A stretch of DNA of 64,000 nt from Cellulomonas sp. WB94 (GTDB lineage Bacteria; Actinomycetota; Actinomycetes; Actinomycetales; Cellulomonadaceae): NCBI RefSeq assembly GCF_003115775.1, contig NZ_QEES01000002.1, positions 1,798,001-1,862,000 of the forward strand, written 5' to 3'. Position 1 is the first letter of the stretch. Every line of letters starts with the position of its first letter. Under the pieces are notes generated by a model. It saw only the letters and a list, made by a program, of their open reading frames with translations. It searched no databases and had not been told where the DNA came from. The position numbers and the translations under genes were made by a program. Of the stretch, positions 1 through 8,431 are shown one piece after another.

Positions 1-42
1 AACCGCACCGGCCTGCAGCAGACGACGTCGGGAGATCTCCAT
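1..42 (-). CDS. N-terminus of a Tat-exported protein (partial)
   Basis: Only the first 14 codons lie in the window; the gene continues beyond the left edge. The visible residues are MEISRRRLLQAGAV. The S-R-R-R-L-L core followed by an apolar stretch is a twin-arginine (Tat) signal peptide start, so the mature protein is probably exported folded across the membrane. A purine-rich GAGAGAGG lies about 10 bases upstream of the ATG on the minus strand and supports the start. The mature enzyme cannot be identified from this fragment. Confidence 0.6.
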   Translation of the reverse strand, partial: MEISRRRLLQAGAV

Positions 43-189
43 GTCGACGCACCCTCTCTCGGAGTGGAGCAGTCATCCAGCGTCCCACCGACATGCGCGC
101 CGGAATAGTGACGGTCTGGGCGAAATGCCTGGCTCTGCACGGGCGTCAACGGGCCGAGCAACCGGCGTCGGGCAGCTCAGCCGGGCAGC

Positions 190-1692
190 TCAGCCGAGCA
201 GCACGTACTCGTCGGCGGCCGCGTCGTACCCCAGGATCCGCCGGTTCACCTCGCCGAGCGGGCTGATGCCGTCGGGATACTGCACCCGGAACATCTCGTC
301 GCCGCTGACCGGGTCGTAGGCGATGAGCACCGCGGGCTTGCCCGTGCTGGACGTGTCGGGTGCGAGCAGGACGTGCCGGCCGTCGGTGAACAGCGTTCCC
401 GGGATGAGGGTGTCGTCGCCCTCACGGCTCCACAGGAGCTCGCCCGTCGCGCCGTCGAGCGCGACGATGCCCCGGGCGGTCGCGGCGTAGACGGTCCCGC
501 GCAGGACGAGTGCCCGGGTCGTCTGGTACGCGTCGTGCGACCACCGGGCGGCCCTCGTGCCGGTGTCCCAGGCGTGCAGCGCCGTGTCGTAGCTGAGTCT
601 CAGGCCCGGCACGCTGCCGTCGTCGACGGACGCGAACACGATCTGCCCGTCGACCGTCAGATCCCCGGCCGGGTCGCCGTCCGCAGCGAGGACGGTCATG
701 TGGGACTTCCCGTCGCGGGTGTGCGACTGGACGGCCAGCGCACCGGTGGCGGGGTCGGTCATCCAGCTCGAGCCGACGTCGCCCTGGTAGCCGAGGTCGT
801 CCCGCACGACGTCGCCACCCGCGGACAGGAGCGTGAGGCGGCCTTCGGGCGTCGAGTAGCCGACGAGGTCTCCGGCCCGGAAGACGTCGATCCCCATGCC
901 GCCCTCGGCGTAGCCCGTCGTGGTCATGAGGTGCGCCTCGTGCGTCCATCGCTCCTCGCCGGTGAGCAGGTCGAAGGCGGTGACGTCACTGGAGTCCGCT
1001 GTCAGCGAGCCGACGACGACGATGTCGGCAGGCAGCAGTGCGATGGACTGCCCGCGCTCGAGGGGCCACTGCGCCTCGACCGCGCCGTCCGTGGCTGACA
1101 GGACGATCACCTCGCGCGTCGTCGCAGGGACGGCCGCGCGGCTGCGGCCGTCCTCCAAGGGCAACCCGCCGTCGGTGACGAGGCACACGACCCGGCGCGA
1201 TGTGCTGAGGTCGGTCGTGGGCGCGTTGTCGGTCTGGCAGCTGGTCCCACCCCAGACGTTCTGCGCGCCCGCGAGGGCGTCGTTCGGGCCCAGCAGCTCC
1301 GCGGTCCAGCGGGGTCCGTCCGCCGGGTCGACCCACGTGTAGCTCTGCGAACCGTCCTCGGCACGCTCGAGCCCCGCACCGGGGACGCCGAACACCTCCG
1401 CCGCGTCGGCGGCCGGGACCCGCCGCACCACGGCGAAGCTCTCGTCGACGGGGGAGAGCACGCCGGGGACCTGCGCGAGCCGGGCCACGGCTGCACTCTC
1501 ACGCGCGGTCACGACCCACTGCGCCAGACCGAGGGACACCGCCACGACCGCGGCGCCGACGATCAGCCAACGGCGTCCGACGCGCGTCCGCCCGGTCGCG
1601 TCGGGTTGTGCGCCGACGTCGGGCGGGTGGCCGACGCCGTCGTCCGAGCCGTCGAGCAGCTCGACCTCCTGCATCTCGCCGCCCCGTGCCAT
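190..1692 (-). CDS. Membrane-anchored PQQ-type beta-propeller protein
   Basis: A protein of 500 residues. A short acidic N-terminus is followed by one transmembrane helix (about residues 45–62, WLIVGAAVVAVSLGLAQWVV). The large extracytoplasmic part has repeated blade-like strands of the PQQ/WD-like type, such as 'LYDTALHAWDTGTRAARWSHD' -like strands, 'GIVALDGATGELLWSRE' and 'VLIAYDPVSGDEMFRVQ'. The family resembles the propellers of BamB and quinoprotein dehydrogenases, but I see no dehydrogenase cofactor ligands, so a scaffold or binding role is more likely. I chose the ATG at 1692: the frame stays open to 2115, but upstream of 1692 it overlaps the divergent TMEM175-like gene and reads as shadow sequence. 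Substrate and partners are unknown. Confidence 0.75.
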   Translation of the reverse strand: MARGGEMQEVELLDGSDDGVGHPPDVGAQPDATGRTRVGRRWLIVGAAVVAVSLGLAQWVVTARESAAVARLAQVPGVLSPVDESFAVVRRVPAADAAEVFGVPGAGLERAEDGSQSYTWVDPADGPRWTAELLGPNDALAGAQNVWGGTSCQTDNAPTTDLSTSRRVVCLVTDGGLPLEDGRSRAAVPATTREVIVLSATDGAVEAQWPLERGQSIALLPADIVVVGSLTADSSDVTAFDLLTGEERWTHEAHLMTTTGYAEGGMGIDVFRAGDLVGYSTPEGRLTLLSAGGDVVRDDLGYQGDVGSSWMTDPATGALAVQSHTRDGKSHMTVLAADGDPAGDLTVDGQIVFASVDDGSVPGLRLSYDTALHAWDTGTRAARWSHDAYQTTRALVLRGTVYAATARGIVALDGATGELLWSREGDDTLIPGTLFTDGRHVLLAPDTSSTGKPAVLIAYDPVSGDEMFRVQYPDGISPLGEVNRRILGYDAAADEYVLLG

Positions 1693-1797
1693 GACGAGAC
1701 AGTACCCACGGGCGTCCGCCCGTGGGGGCGAAGCGGGCACCCGCGGGCTCGCCCGGACACCTGGACGACGGCGCGCCCATCGGCGATAGTCGGCGCC

Positions 1798-2412
1798 ATG
1801 CGCACGAGCCGGTTGGAAGCGTTCAGCGACGGCGTCCTCGCCATCGTCATCACGATCATGGTGCTGGAGCTGCGCGTGCCGGCGTTCGAGGAGGGGCACG
1901 CCGCGACGTTCGGCGACCTCGTCGACGCCCACCTCGTCCCGGTGCTCTTCAGCTACGTCCTCAGCTTCGTGTACATCGCGATCTACTGGAACAACCACCA
2001 CCACCTCATGAGCACGGCCGAGCACGTCTCGGGCCCGATCATGTGGGCGAACATGCACCTGCTGTTCTGGCTCTCGCTCATCCCATTCTCGACGAGCTGG
2101 CTCGGCGAGAGCCACGGCGCCGCGGCCCCGGCCGCGCTCTACGGGGTGATCCTCCTGATGGCAGCGATCGCCTACTTCGCGCTGACCCGGATGATCGTCC
2201 GCGAGGGCGGGACCGGCGGGGTGCTCGCACGGGCCGTCGGGCGAGACCGCAAGGGGCAGGTCTCGCCGGTGCTGTACGCGCTGGGCATCGGCGCGGCGTT
2301 CGTGTGGACGCCGCTGTCCTACATCCTGTATGTCGCCGTCGCGGCGATGTGGCTGATCCCGGACAGGCGGATCGAGCGGGTCGCGGTCGAGGTGCCGGGC
2401 GCGCCGGACTGA
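1798..2412 (+). CDS. TMEM175/DUF1211-family potassium channel-like membrane protein
   Basis: A protein of 204 residues. The N-terminus MRTSRLEAFSDGVLAIVIT carries the R-x(3)-FSDGV...I-T signature of the DUF1211/TMEM175 family, whose members form K+-selective channels with a hydrophobic gate. About six transmembrane helices can be followed, including strings around 'LVPVLFSYVLSFVYIAIYW' and 'LYGVILLMAAIAYFAL'. The HHHL and W-N-N residues of the bacterial family are present. The ATG at 1798 is chosen because the FSDGV motif must lie at the extreme N-terminus; the frame is open further upstream without homology. It is divergent from the propeller gene (about 105 bases between starts). Channel function is inferred from the family. 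Confidence 0.85.
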   Translation: MRTSRLEAFSDGVLAIVITIMVLELRVPAFEEGHAATFGDLVDAHLVPVLFSYVLSFVYIAIYWNNHHHLMSTAEHVSGPIMWANMHLLFWLSLIPFSTSWLGESHGAAAPAALYGVILLMAAIAYFALTRMIVREGGTGGVLARAVGRDRKGQVSPVLYALGIGAAFVWTPLSYILYVAVAAMWLIPDRRIERVAVEVPGAPD

Positions 2413-2460
2413 CGCGTCCGTCGGCCGGCCATGCCTTCGGCCGGCTCCGTGCTCATTCGG
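2413..2460. terminator. Short GC hairpin between convergent genes
   Basis: The sequence GCCGGCC (2424–2430) pairs with GGCCGGC (2439–2445) around an 8-base loop. It lies between the convergent ends of the TMEM175-like gene (2412) and the DUF4287 gene (2461). There is no T-run, as is usual in high-GC actinobacteria, so this is a tentative bidirectional terminator. Confidence 0.4.
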
Positions 2461-2754
2461 CTACGCCTGCGGTCGCGTCACCTTGCCGTCGAGCCACGGC
2501 GTGTCCGACTCGTCGCTGTGGGTGCCGGTCGTGCCGACATGCTTGGTGCTGATCTGCGGTCCGTTCTTGATGACGTGCCACAGGGCCATGGCGTGGCCGC
2601 GGCCGACGTCGTAGTCCTCCTTGAGCCACGCGACGACGTCACCGGCCTTGGCGCTCGGCTCGTCGAAGCCCTTGGCGTGGGCGAGCTCGACGAGCTGGCG
2701 GGGTGTCAGACCGGTCCGCTCCTCGATCGCGTCGAGGTCCGCCTGGAACGACAT
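2461..2754 (-). CDS. DUF4287-domain small protein
   Basis: A protein of 97 residues that begins MSFQADLDAIEERTGLTPRQL and continues with an LVELAHAKGF...VVAWLKEDYDVGRGHAMALWHVIK pattern. This is characteristic of the DUF4287 family: a compact, helical domain found alone or fused to DUF5655 in actinobacteria. The function is unknown. No signal peptide or membrane segment is present, so it is probably cytosolic. A GGAGG about ten bases upstream of the ATG supports the start. It is separated from the upstream TetR gene by about 130 bases and is probably monocistronic. Confidence 0.8.
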   Translation of the reverse strand: MSFQADLDAIEERTGLTPRQLVELAHAKGFDEPSAKAGDVVAWLKEDYDVGRGHAMALWHVIKNGPQISTKHVGTTGTHSDESDTPWLDGKVTRPQA

Positions 2755-2893
2755 GGATCAACCTCCGTCACGGTGCGGTGCGGACACAGGCGAATCGAGG
2801 TTCGACGGTACTGCGCGGCGCGGGCGCCTGGCGAGACCCGGGCGGGAACCGGCTCGTCCGGCCTGAGCAGCCGGCCGGGGTCTCAGTCCGCGC

Positions 2894-3496
2894 TCAGTTC
2901 GAGGGCGGTCGGCAGGTGCAGGGCGGGGTCCGGGACAGGCAGCTCGGTGCGTTCGCGGCTGCGCAGCCCCGCAGCACGATCGTGAGGGCGCGTTCCACCG
3001 GCTCGTCGCCGGGCACCTGCGACTGGAGCGAGATCACGCCGTCGAACATGGCGATGGCGAGGAGCACGTCCGCGAGGGTCACGTCGTCGCGGACCGCGTG
3101 CGCTCGGCTCGCCCGGTCGAGCGCACCGGAGAGCAGCGCCTGCGCCTGGACGACGACGGCCTCGAGCGTCGCCTGCGGCTCGGCGGTCGCGCGGACCGCG
3201 GTGAAGAGGCCGGGCGCGTCGAGCTGCAGTCGGCAGATCGCGACCAGGAGGTGCTCGACGAGGTCGTCGCCGGCATAGGTGGCGGCGTACCGCTCGAGCG
3301 CGTCCATCCGCATCTCGAGCACGGCGGCGATGAGCGCGCCGCGGTCGGGGAAGTGGCGGTAGAGGGTGCCGCGGCCGACGTCGGCCCGTTGGGCGACGCG
3401 GTCGAGGGGGGCGCCGGCGCCGTCCTCGCGGAACACCTCGGCGGCGGCGGCGATGAGCCGGGCGCGGTTGCGCCGTGCGTCCCGCCGCTGGTTCAC
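2894..3496 (-). CDS. TetR-family regulator (possible C-terminal frameshift)
   Basis: A protein of 200 residues with a typical TetR N-terminal helix-turn-helix (RLIAAAAEVFREDG...LDRVAQRADVGRGTLYRHFPDR, about residues 14–52) and a helical ligand domain. The GTG at 3496 follows divergently from the flavoprotein gene at 3625, so it probably represses that gene and itself, perhaps in response to a steroid-like ligand. The last 21 residues (APSCLSRTPPCTCRPPSN-type, Cys/Pro-rich) look unnatural. One extra G in the poly-C/G run at 2967–2970 would give VLRG-LRSRERTELPVPDP and a stop at 2883, a far more TetR-like tail. A real frameshift or a sequencing error is therefore possible. Confidence 0.8.
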   Translation of the reverse strand: MNQRRDARRNRARLIAAAAEVFREDGAGAPLDRVAQRADVGRGTLYRHFPDRGALIAAVLEMRMDALERYAATYAGDDLVEHLLVAICRLQLDAPGLFTAVRATAEPQATLEAVVVQAQALLSGALDRASRAHAVRDDVTLADVLLAIAMFDGVISLQSQVPGDEPVERALTIVLRGCAAANAPSCLSRTPPCTCRPPSN

Positions 3497-3624
3497 GCCG
3501 TGAGCGTAGCCGAGTGGCCGGACGCGGGCCGCGGCTGCTGGTCGGTTCGGGTGGCGACCAGTACGCTGAAACGGACGCCGGTGTCCGCTTTCCCGGCGGC
3601 ACTCGACGTCGAGGGAGAAGTGTG

Positions 3625-5292
3625 ATGGAGAAGTTCGACAAGGTCGTCGACGTCGTCGTGGTCGGCTCAGGTTCGGCTGCGATGACGACGGCGCTCGCGG
3701 TCAGGGAGTCCGGCAAGGAGCCGCTCGTCCTCGAGAGCACCGAGCTCTACGGCGGGTCCTCGGCGATGTCCGGCGGCGGCCTGTGGATCCCGAACAACCC
3801 CGTCATGCGCGAGGCGGGCGTCGAGGACTCGTACGAGAAGGCCCGGACCTACATGGACACGGTCATCGGCGACGTCGGACCGGCCAGCTCGCCCGAGCGC
3901 CGCGACGCGTTCCTGCGCAACGGACCCGAGATGGTCTCGTTCCTGCGCGGCCTCGGCATGAAGTTCGTCTACGCGCGCGGCTACTCCGACTACTACCCGG
4001 AGAAGCCGGGCGGCACCCCCATCGGCCGCGGCATCGAGGGGGAGCGCTGGAACGTGAAGAAGCTCGGCCCCTGGGCCGGCAAGGTCCGCGGTCTCATCCC
4101 GATGGCCGCGCACACCTCGGAGGTCGGGGCGATCAACCTGTCGTTCCGCACCCTCAAGGGCTTCCTCACGGCGGCCAACGTCGTCGGCGTCCAGACGATC
4201 CTCCCGCTCCTGATCGGTCAGAAGAAGGTCGGCTTGGGCAACAGCCTGATGGGCCAGCTGCTCTACCTGGCTCTGCAGCGCGACATCGACGTCTGGCTCA
4301 GCAGCCCGCTCGTCGAGCTCATCACCGCCGACGGGGCCGTCGTCGGCGTCGTCGTCGACAAGGACGGCACGCGGATGCGGATCGGCGCCCGCCAGGGCGT
4401 CATGCTCGCCGCCGGCGGGTTCGCCCACAACGACGAGATGCGGCAGAAGTACCACCCGCACCCCATCACCACGACCTGGACGAGCGCGAACCCGGGCGAC
4501 ATCGGCACCCCGATCAACGCGGGCGTGGCGGTCGGCGCGACGCTCGCCCTGATGGACGACGCGTGGTGGGGGCCGTCGGTCCTCAACGCGAACGGCTCCG
4601 CCGGGTTCCACCTCGCCGAGCGCTCGCTGCCGCACGGCTTCATCGTCGACTCGGCCGGCGAGCGGTTCATGAACGAGTCCGAGTCGTACGTCGACGCCGG
4701 GCACGACCAGTACGAGCGCAACGCGAAGGTCAGCGCCATCCCGGCCTACCTGATCATCGACTCGCACCACCGCCGCTGGTACCCGTTCGGCATGGCGCTG
4801 CCCGGCATGACCCCGAAGAAGATGATCCAGTCCGGGTTCTTCACCAAGGCCGACACGCTCGCTGAGCTCGCCGGCAAGATCGGCGTGGAACCCGACGGCC
4901 TGCACCGCACCGCGTCCCGCTTCGCCGAGTTCGCCCGGACGGGCGTCGACGAGGACTTCCACCGCGGCGACAGCGCCTACGACCGGGTCTACAGCGACCC
5001 GCGGGTCAAGCCCAACCCCAACCTGGGCGCCGTCAGCAAGGGGCCGTTCTACGCCGTCAAGGTCTGGCCCGGCGACCTCGGTACCAAGGGCGGTCTGCTG
5101 ACCGACGAGCACGCGCGCGTGCTCCGGGAGGACGGCTCCGTCATCGAGGGCCTGTACGCGGCGGGCAACACGTCAGCCTCCGTCATGGGCCGCACGTACC
5201 CCGGCCCGGGCTCCACGATCGGGCCGGCCATGACGTTCGGGTACATCGGCGGCCGGCACGTCGCGGCGAAGGGCGAGACGGTCCCGAGCTAG
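3625..5292 (+). CDS. FAD-binding dehydrogenase, 3-ketosteroid delta1-dehydrogenase-like
   Basis: A protein of 555 residues. The Rossmann FAD-binding motif VVVVGSGSAAMTTALAV (about residues 9–25) is followed by the GGSSAMSGGGLWIPNN segment, and the tail has TYPGPGSTIGPAMTFGY. In characterised KstD enzymes the Tyr and Gly of Y-P-G-x-G are catalytic (here Tyr525 and Gly529), and YSDYYPEKPGG resembles the first catalytic Tyr region. The family introduces a 1,2 double bond into 3-ketosteroids, but relatives act on other cyclohexenones, so the substrate is inferred. The ATG at 3625 is supported by GAGGGAGAAG just upstream. It is divergent from a TetR gene, its likely repressor. No other steroid-degradation genes are visible nearby. 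Confidence 0.8.
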   Translation: MEKFDKVVDVVVVGSGSAAMTTALAVRESGKEPLVLESTELYGGSSAMSGGGLWIPNNPVMREAGVEDSYEKARTYMDTVIGDVGPASSPERRDAFLRNGPEMVSFLRGLGMKFVYARGYSDYYPEKPGGTPIGRGIEGERWNVKKLGPWAGKVRGLIPMAAHTSEVGAINLSFRTLKGFLTAANVVGVQTILPLLIGQKKVGLGNSLMGQLLYLALQRDIDVWLSSPLVELITADGAVVGVVVDKDGTRMRIGARQGVMLAAGGFAHNDEMRQKYHPHPITTTWTSANPGDIGTPINAGVAVGATLALMDDAWWGPSVLNANGSAGFHLAERSLPHGFIVDSAGERFMNESESYVDAGHDQYERNAKVSAIPAYLIIDSHHRRWYPFGMALPGMTPKKMIQSGFFTKADTLAELAGKIGVEPDGLHRTASRFAEFARTGVDEDFHRGDSAYDRVYSDPRVKPNPNLGAVSKGPFYAVKVWPGDLGTKGGLLTDEHARVLREDGSVIEGLYAAGNTSASVMGRTYPGPGSTIGPAMTFGYIGGRHVAAKGETVPS

Positions 5293-5303
5293 CAGCGCCG
5301 ACG

Positions 5304-5912
5304 TCAGGAGATGAGCCGCCGCAGCTCCTCGCGGCTGCGGCGGTACATCTCGAGCGGGTCCCCGATGTCGCCCGCGACCGCGAGCTCGCCCCACCGCAGC
5401 CAGGACGTCCGCCACACGGCGACCGCCACCTCCGCCAGGAGCAGGACGGCCAGCGGGTCGCGGTCGGTGAGCTGGGCCGCCAGCCGGGTGCGCAGGTGCG
5501 TGGTCAGCTCGATCTCCTGCGCGGCGGCGAGGGCCTGGAGGTCGGGCTCGCGGGACAGCAGTCGCGCGACGCGACGGTCCTCGTCCAGCGTGGGGTCGAT
5601 CCCGCCGCCCATCGCGACCTCGGCCATGGTCTCGACCGCTCGCATGACCGCGGTCAGGGGGTCGGAGGCTGAGACCTCGAGGGCGTCGATCGCCTCGAGC
5701 AGACGGCGCTGTCCGGGCAGGGCGGCCTGCTCCTTCGAGCTGAAGTACCGGAAGAACGTGCGGGGCGAGACGCCGGCCCGGGCAGCGATCTGCTGGACGG
5801 TCGTGGGCCGGACACCCTGCTCCTCGAACAGCTCGAGGGCGGCCTGGTGGATGTCGTGGTGCGTGTCGAGCTGGCGCCGAGCGCGCAGGTCGCGGGGGGC
5901 GTCGTCGTCCAT
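5304..5912 (-). CDS. TetR-family repressor of the adjacent exporter
   Basis: A protein of 202 residues. The helix-turn-helix is at about residues 22–58 (IHQAALELFEEQGVRPTTVQ...AGVSPRTFFRYFSSKEQ), with an F-F-R-Y-F recognition helix typical of regulators of multidrug pumps. The remainder is a helical ligand-binding domain. The ATG at 5912 was chosen because the homology starts there; the longer open frame upstream crosses the divergent promoter. It faces the DHA2 exporter gene at 6025, with two palindromes between them. This is the classic layout of a repressor that controls its own promoter and a drug pump. The ligand is unknown. Confidence 0.85.
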   Translation of the reverse strand: MDDDAPRDLRARRQLDTHHDIHQAALELFEEQGVRPTTVQQIAARAGVSPRTFFRYFSSKEQAALPGQRRLLEAIDALEVSASDPLTAVMRAVETMAEVAMGGGIDPTLDEDRRVARLLSREPDLQALAAAQEIELTTHLRTRLAAQLTDRDPLAVLLLAEVAVAVWRTSWLRWGELAVAGDIGDPLEMYRRSREELRRLIS

Positions 5913-5939
5913 GCGGTCCTTCCTAGCACGGGGCGTGAT

Positions 5940-5996
5940 GTGACCATGGCCACGCAGATGGCAGTCGTTGCCATGGTGGCACAGTGTGACACCATG
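5940..5996. promoter_or_regulatory. Two palindromic operators between tetR and the exporter
   Basis: A near-perfect 25-base palindrome lies at 5972–5996: arms CATGGTG and CACCATG flank an inner CACA-N-TGTG, with only one outer pair and the centre unmatched. A shorter palindrome, GTGACCATGGCCAC, lies at 5940–5953 and shares the CCATGG core. Both sit between the divergent starts at 5912 and 6025, where a TetR dimer would block both genes. TetR dimers commonly bind palindromes of this size; the match to this particular regulator is inferred. Confidence 0.7.
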
Positions 5997-6024
5997 TGAC
6001 CTCACCTCCCAGGAAGAAGATCCC

Positions 6025-7500
6025 ATGACTGACGCACTGCTCCGCGAGGAGCTCCCGACCGACGCGTGGCCGCCGGCCGTGGAGACGGAGAGGGTCACCC
6101 GGAGCGTCACCCAGGTGATCGCTGTGCTCGTGGTCGCAGCGCTCATGATGATCCTCAACGAGACGGTGCTCAGCGTCGCGCTGCCCCGGCTCATGGGCGA
6201 CTTCTCCGTCGCAGCGGGCACCGCTCAGTGGCTCACGACCGGGTTCATGCTCACCATGGCCGTCGTCATCCCGACCACCGGCTACCTGCTGCAGCGCTTC
6301 ACCACCCGCACGTTGTTCACCGCAGCGATCCTGATGTTTGTCGTCGGCTCGGCGCTCGCGACGATCGCGCCCGGCTTCGGCGTGATGCTGCTGGCCCGCG
6401 TCGTGCAGGCCTGCGGCACCGCGATCATCCTCCCGCTGCTCATGTCGACGACCCTGACCTCCGTCCCGGTGGCCAAGCGGGGGATGGTCATGGGCCTCAA
6501 CTCCGTCGTCATCTCCGTGGCCCCGGCGATCGGGCCCACCGTCTCCGGCGTCGTCGTCGGGTCGCTCGGCTGGCGCTGGCTGTTCGGGCTCATCGTGCCG
6601 ATCGGCGTCCTGATCCTCGTCGTCGGCCTCGTCCTCATCCGGACCACGAACGAGACCCTCGCACCGCGCCTCGACGTCGCCTCCGTCGCGCTGTCGGCAC
6701 TCGGCTTCGGCGGACTCGTGTACGGGCTCGCCTCCGTGGGGACCCTGCTCGACGGCAGCTGGGCACCGATCGCGGCACTCGTGGTCGGCGCGACCGCCGT
6801 GACGGTGTTCGTCGCACGCCAGGTGCGCCTGCAGCAGACCGGGTCGGCACTGCTGGACCTTCGTCCGTTCGCCATCCCCACCTTCCGGATCTCGGTCGTC
6901 ATCGTGATGGTCGCGATGGCGACGATGCTCGGCACCGTCGTGGTCCTGCCCCTCTACCTCCAGGCCGGCCTGGGTGTCAGCGTCCTGACCACGGGCCTCG
7001 TGCTCCTGCCCGGCGGTCTGGTCCAGGGCGTGCTGTCGCCGTTCATCGGTCGCCTGTATGACGCCGTCGGCCCGCGCCCGATCGTCATCCCGGGCGCGAT
7101 CCTGCTGGCCGCGGGCCAGTGGTTGCTGAGCACGGTCGACCCGGGCACGTCGCTCACGCTGGTCATCGCCATGCACGTCGTGTTCTGCATCGGGATGGCC
7201 ATGCTCATGACCCCGCTGATGACCGTGTCCCTGAGCGCGCTGCCGCGCCACCTCTACGGTCACGGCACCGCGATCATGAACACGCTGCAGCAGCTCGCCG
7301 GCGCAGCGGGCACCGCTCTGCTCGTCACCGCCATGACGGTCGGCGCCGCTGCAGCCGCCGGAGGTGCGGCACGGGCCCTGACCGTCGGGACGCAGCACGC
7401 GTTCGTCCTCGGTGGCTGCGTGGCGCTCGTCGCCGTCGGGTGTGCGCCGTTCGTCCGGCGTCTGGGCGGCCCCCGCGAGCACGACGCGGTCGACGCCTGA
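6025..7500 (+). CDS. DHA2-family (EmrB/QacA-like) multidrug efflux transporter
   Basis: A protein of 491 residues with about 14 predicted transmembrane helices. Family motifs are visible: LNETVLSVALPRLMGDF in helix 1 (motif D1-like), TTGFMLTMAVVIPTTGYLL, and a motif C-like VISVAPAIGPTVSGVVV. It should export drugs or related hydrophobic compounds by proton antiport. The ATG at 6025 follows AGGAAGAAG. Its expression is probably controlled by the divergent TetR through the palindromes just upstream. A strong hairpin ends the transcript. The substrate is not predictable from sequence. Confidence 0.88.
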   Translation: MTDALLREELPTDAWPPAVETERVTRSVTQVIAVLVVAALMMILNETVLSVALPRLMGDFSVAAGTAQWLTTGFMLTMAVVIPTTGYLLQRFTTRTLFTAAILMFVVGSALATIAPGFGVMLLARVVQACGTAIILPLLMSTTLTSVPVAKRGMVMGLNSVVISVAPAIGPTVSGVVVGSLGWRWLFGLIVPIGVLILVVGLVLIRTTNETLAPRLDVASVALSALGFGGLVYGLASVGTLLDGSWAPIAALVVGATAVTVFVARQVRLQQTGSALLDLRPFAIPTFRISVVIVMVAMATMLGTVVVLPLYLQAGLGVSVLTTGLVLLPGGLVQGVLSPFIGRLYDAVGPRPIVIPGAILLAAGQWLLSTVDPGTSLTLVIAMHVVFCIGMAMLMTPLMTVSLSALPRHLYGHGTAIMNTLQQLAGAAGTALLVTAMTVGAAAAAGGAARALTVGTQHAFVLGGCVALVAVGCAPFVRRLGGPREHDAVDA

Positions 7501-7510
7501 CCGGTCTGTA

Positions 7511-7557
7511 GCCGGTTCGGCCGACCGACTGCACCGAGGTCCGTCGGCCGAACCGGC
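7511..7557 (+). terminator. Strong hairpin terminator after the exporter
   Basis: A 15-base perfect stem, GCCGGTTCGGCCGAC (7511–7525) with GTCGGCCGAACCGGC (7543–7557), closes a 17-base loop just after the exporter stop codon. There is no U-tract, as is usual in this GC range. Confidence 0.75.
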
Positions 7558-7670
7558 CACGCAGGCGAGCCGGGCACGCCATGATCAAGTACCCGCTGAT
7601 CGGACCGATCTGGCACCTGATCAGGCCGCGGGCGCCCGTCACGACGACCTGCGACAGCGAGGACCCCGCC

Positions 7671-8420
7671 ATGCGGTACAACGCCCCACCCAGCTGGCCG
7701 AGCCCACCAGTCGGCTGGGAGCCACCCGCGGGATGGCAGCCCGAGCTGGCGTGGCCGGCCGCACCCGAGGGCTGGTCCTTCTGGGTTCCCGAGCCCGGTG
7801 AGGCATACGTGCCGCCGGTCGGGTTCGCCGACCCCTCGGTGCCTGCCTGGGACCCGAGGTCCGTGCGGGGCTCGTCCGCCGTCACCCCGGCGTCGGTCGC
7901 CGCCGACAACGTCGTGGCGACCGGACGCACGGCCTGGACGCTGTTCCTGATCGGCGTCGCGGCCTTCCTGCTGGGAGCGGGCTCGGCGATCCTGGCTGCC
8001 CGGTCCCGGTCCGGGGGGACGGTCTGGACCGGCGGCATGATCGTGGGAGTGCTCTTCTTCTGGCGGGCACTCGGCGCCTACCGGGCGGCGCGCTCGGACG
8101 ACTCGCGGGCGCACCCGGTCGGCCGCGTCGTCGTCGTCGGCGCGCTCGTTCTGTGCGTGGCCGTCGGCGTGACCGCGCTGGTCCAGATCACCCACAAGCC
8201 GGACGCGAGCCCCATCGCGGGGTCCGAGGCGATCGGCGGCTGCTGGAACGACACCACGGGCGATGACGGCGCAGCGATGCTCGAGCCCGTGGCGTGCTCG
8301 TCCTCGCACGACTACGTGATCGCGGAGATCGTCACCGACGCGGGGCTGTGCTCGGTGGACTCGCCGTTCTACGTGGAGCTTGCGTCGACGCGGTTCGGCT
8401 GCCTGGTGACCGAAGGCTGA
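7671..8420 (+). CDS. Membrane protein with P/W-rich head and Septum_form-like Cys tail
   Basis: A protein of 249 residues. The first 60 residues are rich in Pro and Trp with the repeated pattern PPSWP/PPVGWEPPAGWQP, like the GW-type heads of actinobacterial DUF2510 proteins. Three hydrophobic segments follow (about 85–107, 115–135, 150–172). The extracytoplasmic tail contains GGCWNDTT...VACSSSHDYVI, with further Cys residues (LCSVDSP, RFGCLV). The C-W...C-x3-HD arrangement resembles the Septum_form domain of actinobacterial envelope proteins; this similarity is by eye. The ATG at 7671 was preferred over the frame's first start at 7581 because the repeat begins there. The role is unknown. Confidence 0.65.
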   Translation: MRYNAPPSWPSPPVGWEPPAGWQPELAWPAAPEGWSFWVPEPGEAYVPPVGFADPSVPAWDPRSVRGSSAVTPASVAADNVVATGRTAWTLFLIGVAAFLLGAGSAILAARSRSGGTVWTGGMIVGVLFFWRALGAYRAARSDDSRAHPVGRVVVVGALVLCVAVGVTALVQITHKPDASPIAGSEAIGGCWNDTTGDDGAAMLEPVACSSSHDYVIAEIVTDAGLCSVDSPFYVELASTRFGCLVTEG

Positions 8421-8431
8421 GCGCGCCAGAC

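Noticed and set aside
8294-8431. Longer N-terminus for the MazF-like protein
   Set aside because: The upstream part lies entirely inside the preceding membrane-protein gene in another frame and reads as Arg-rich shadow sequence.
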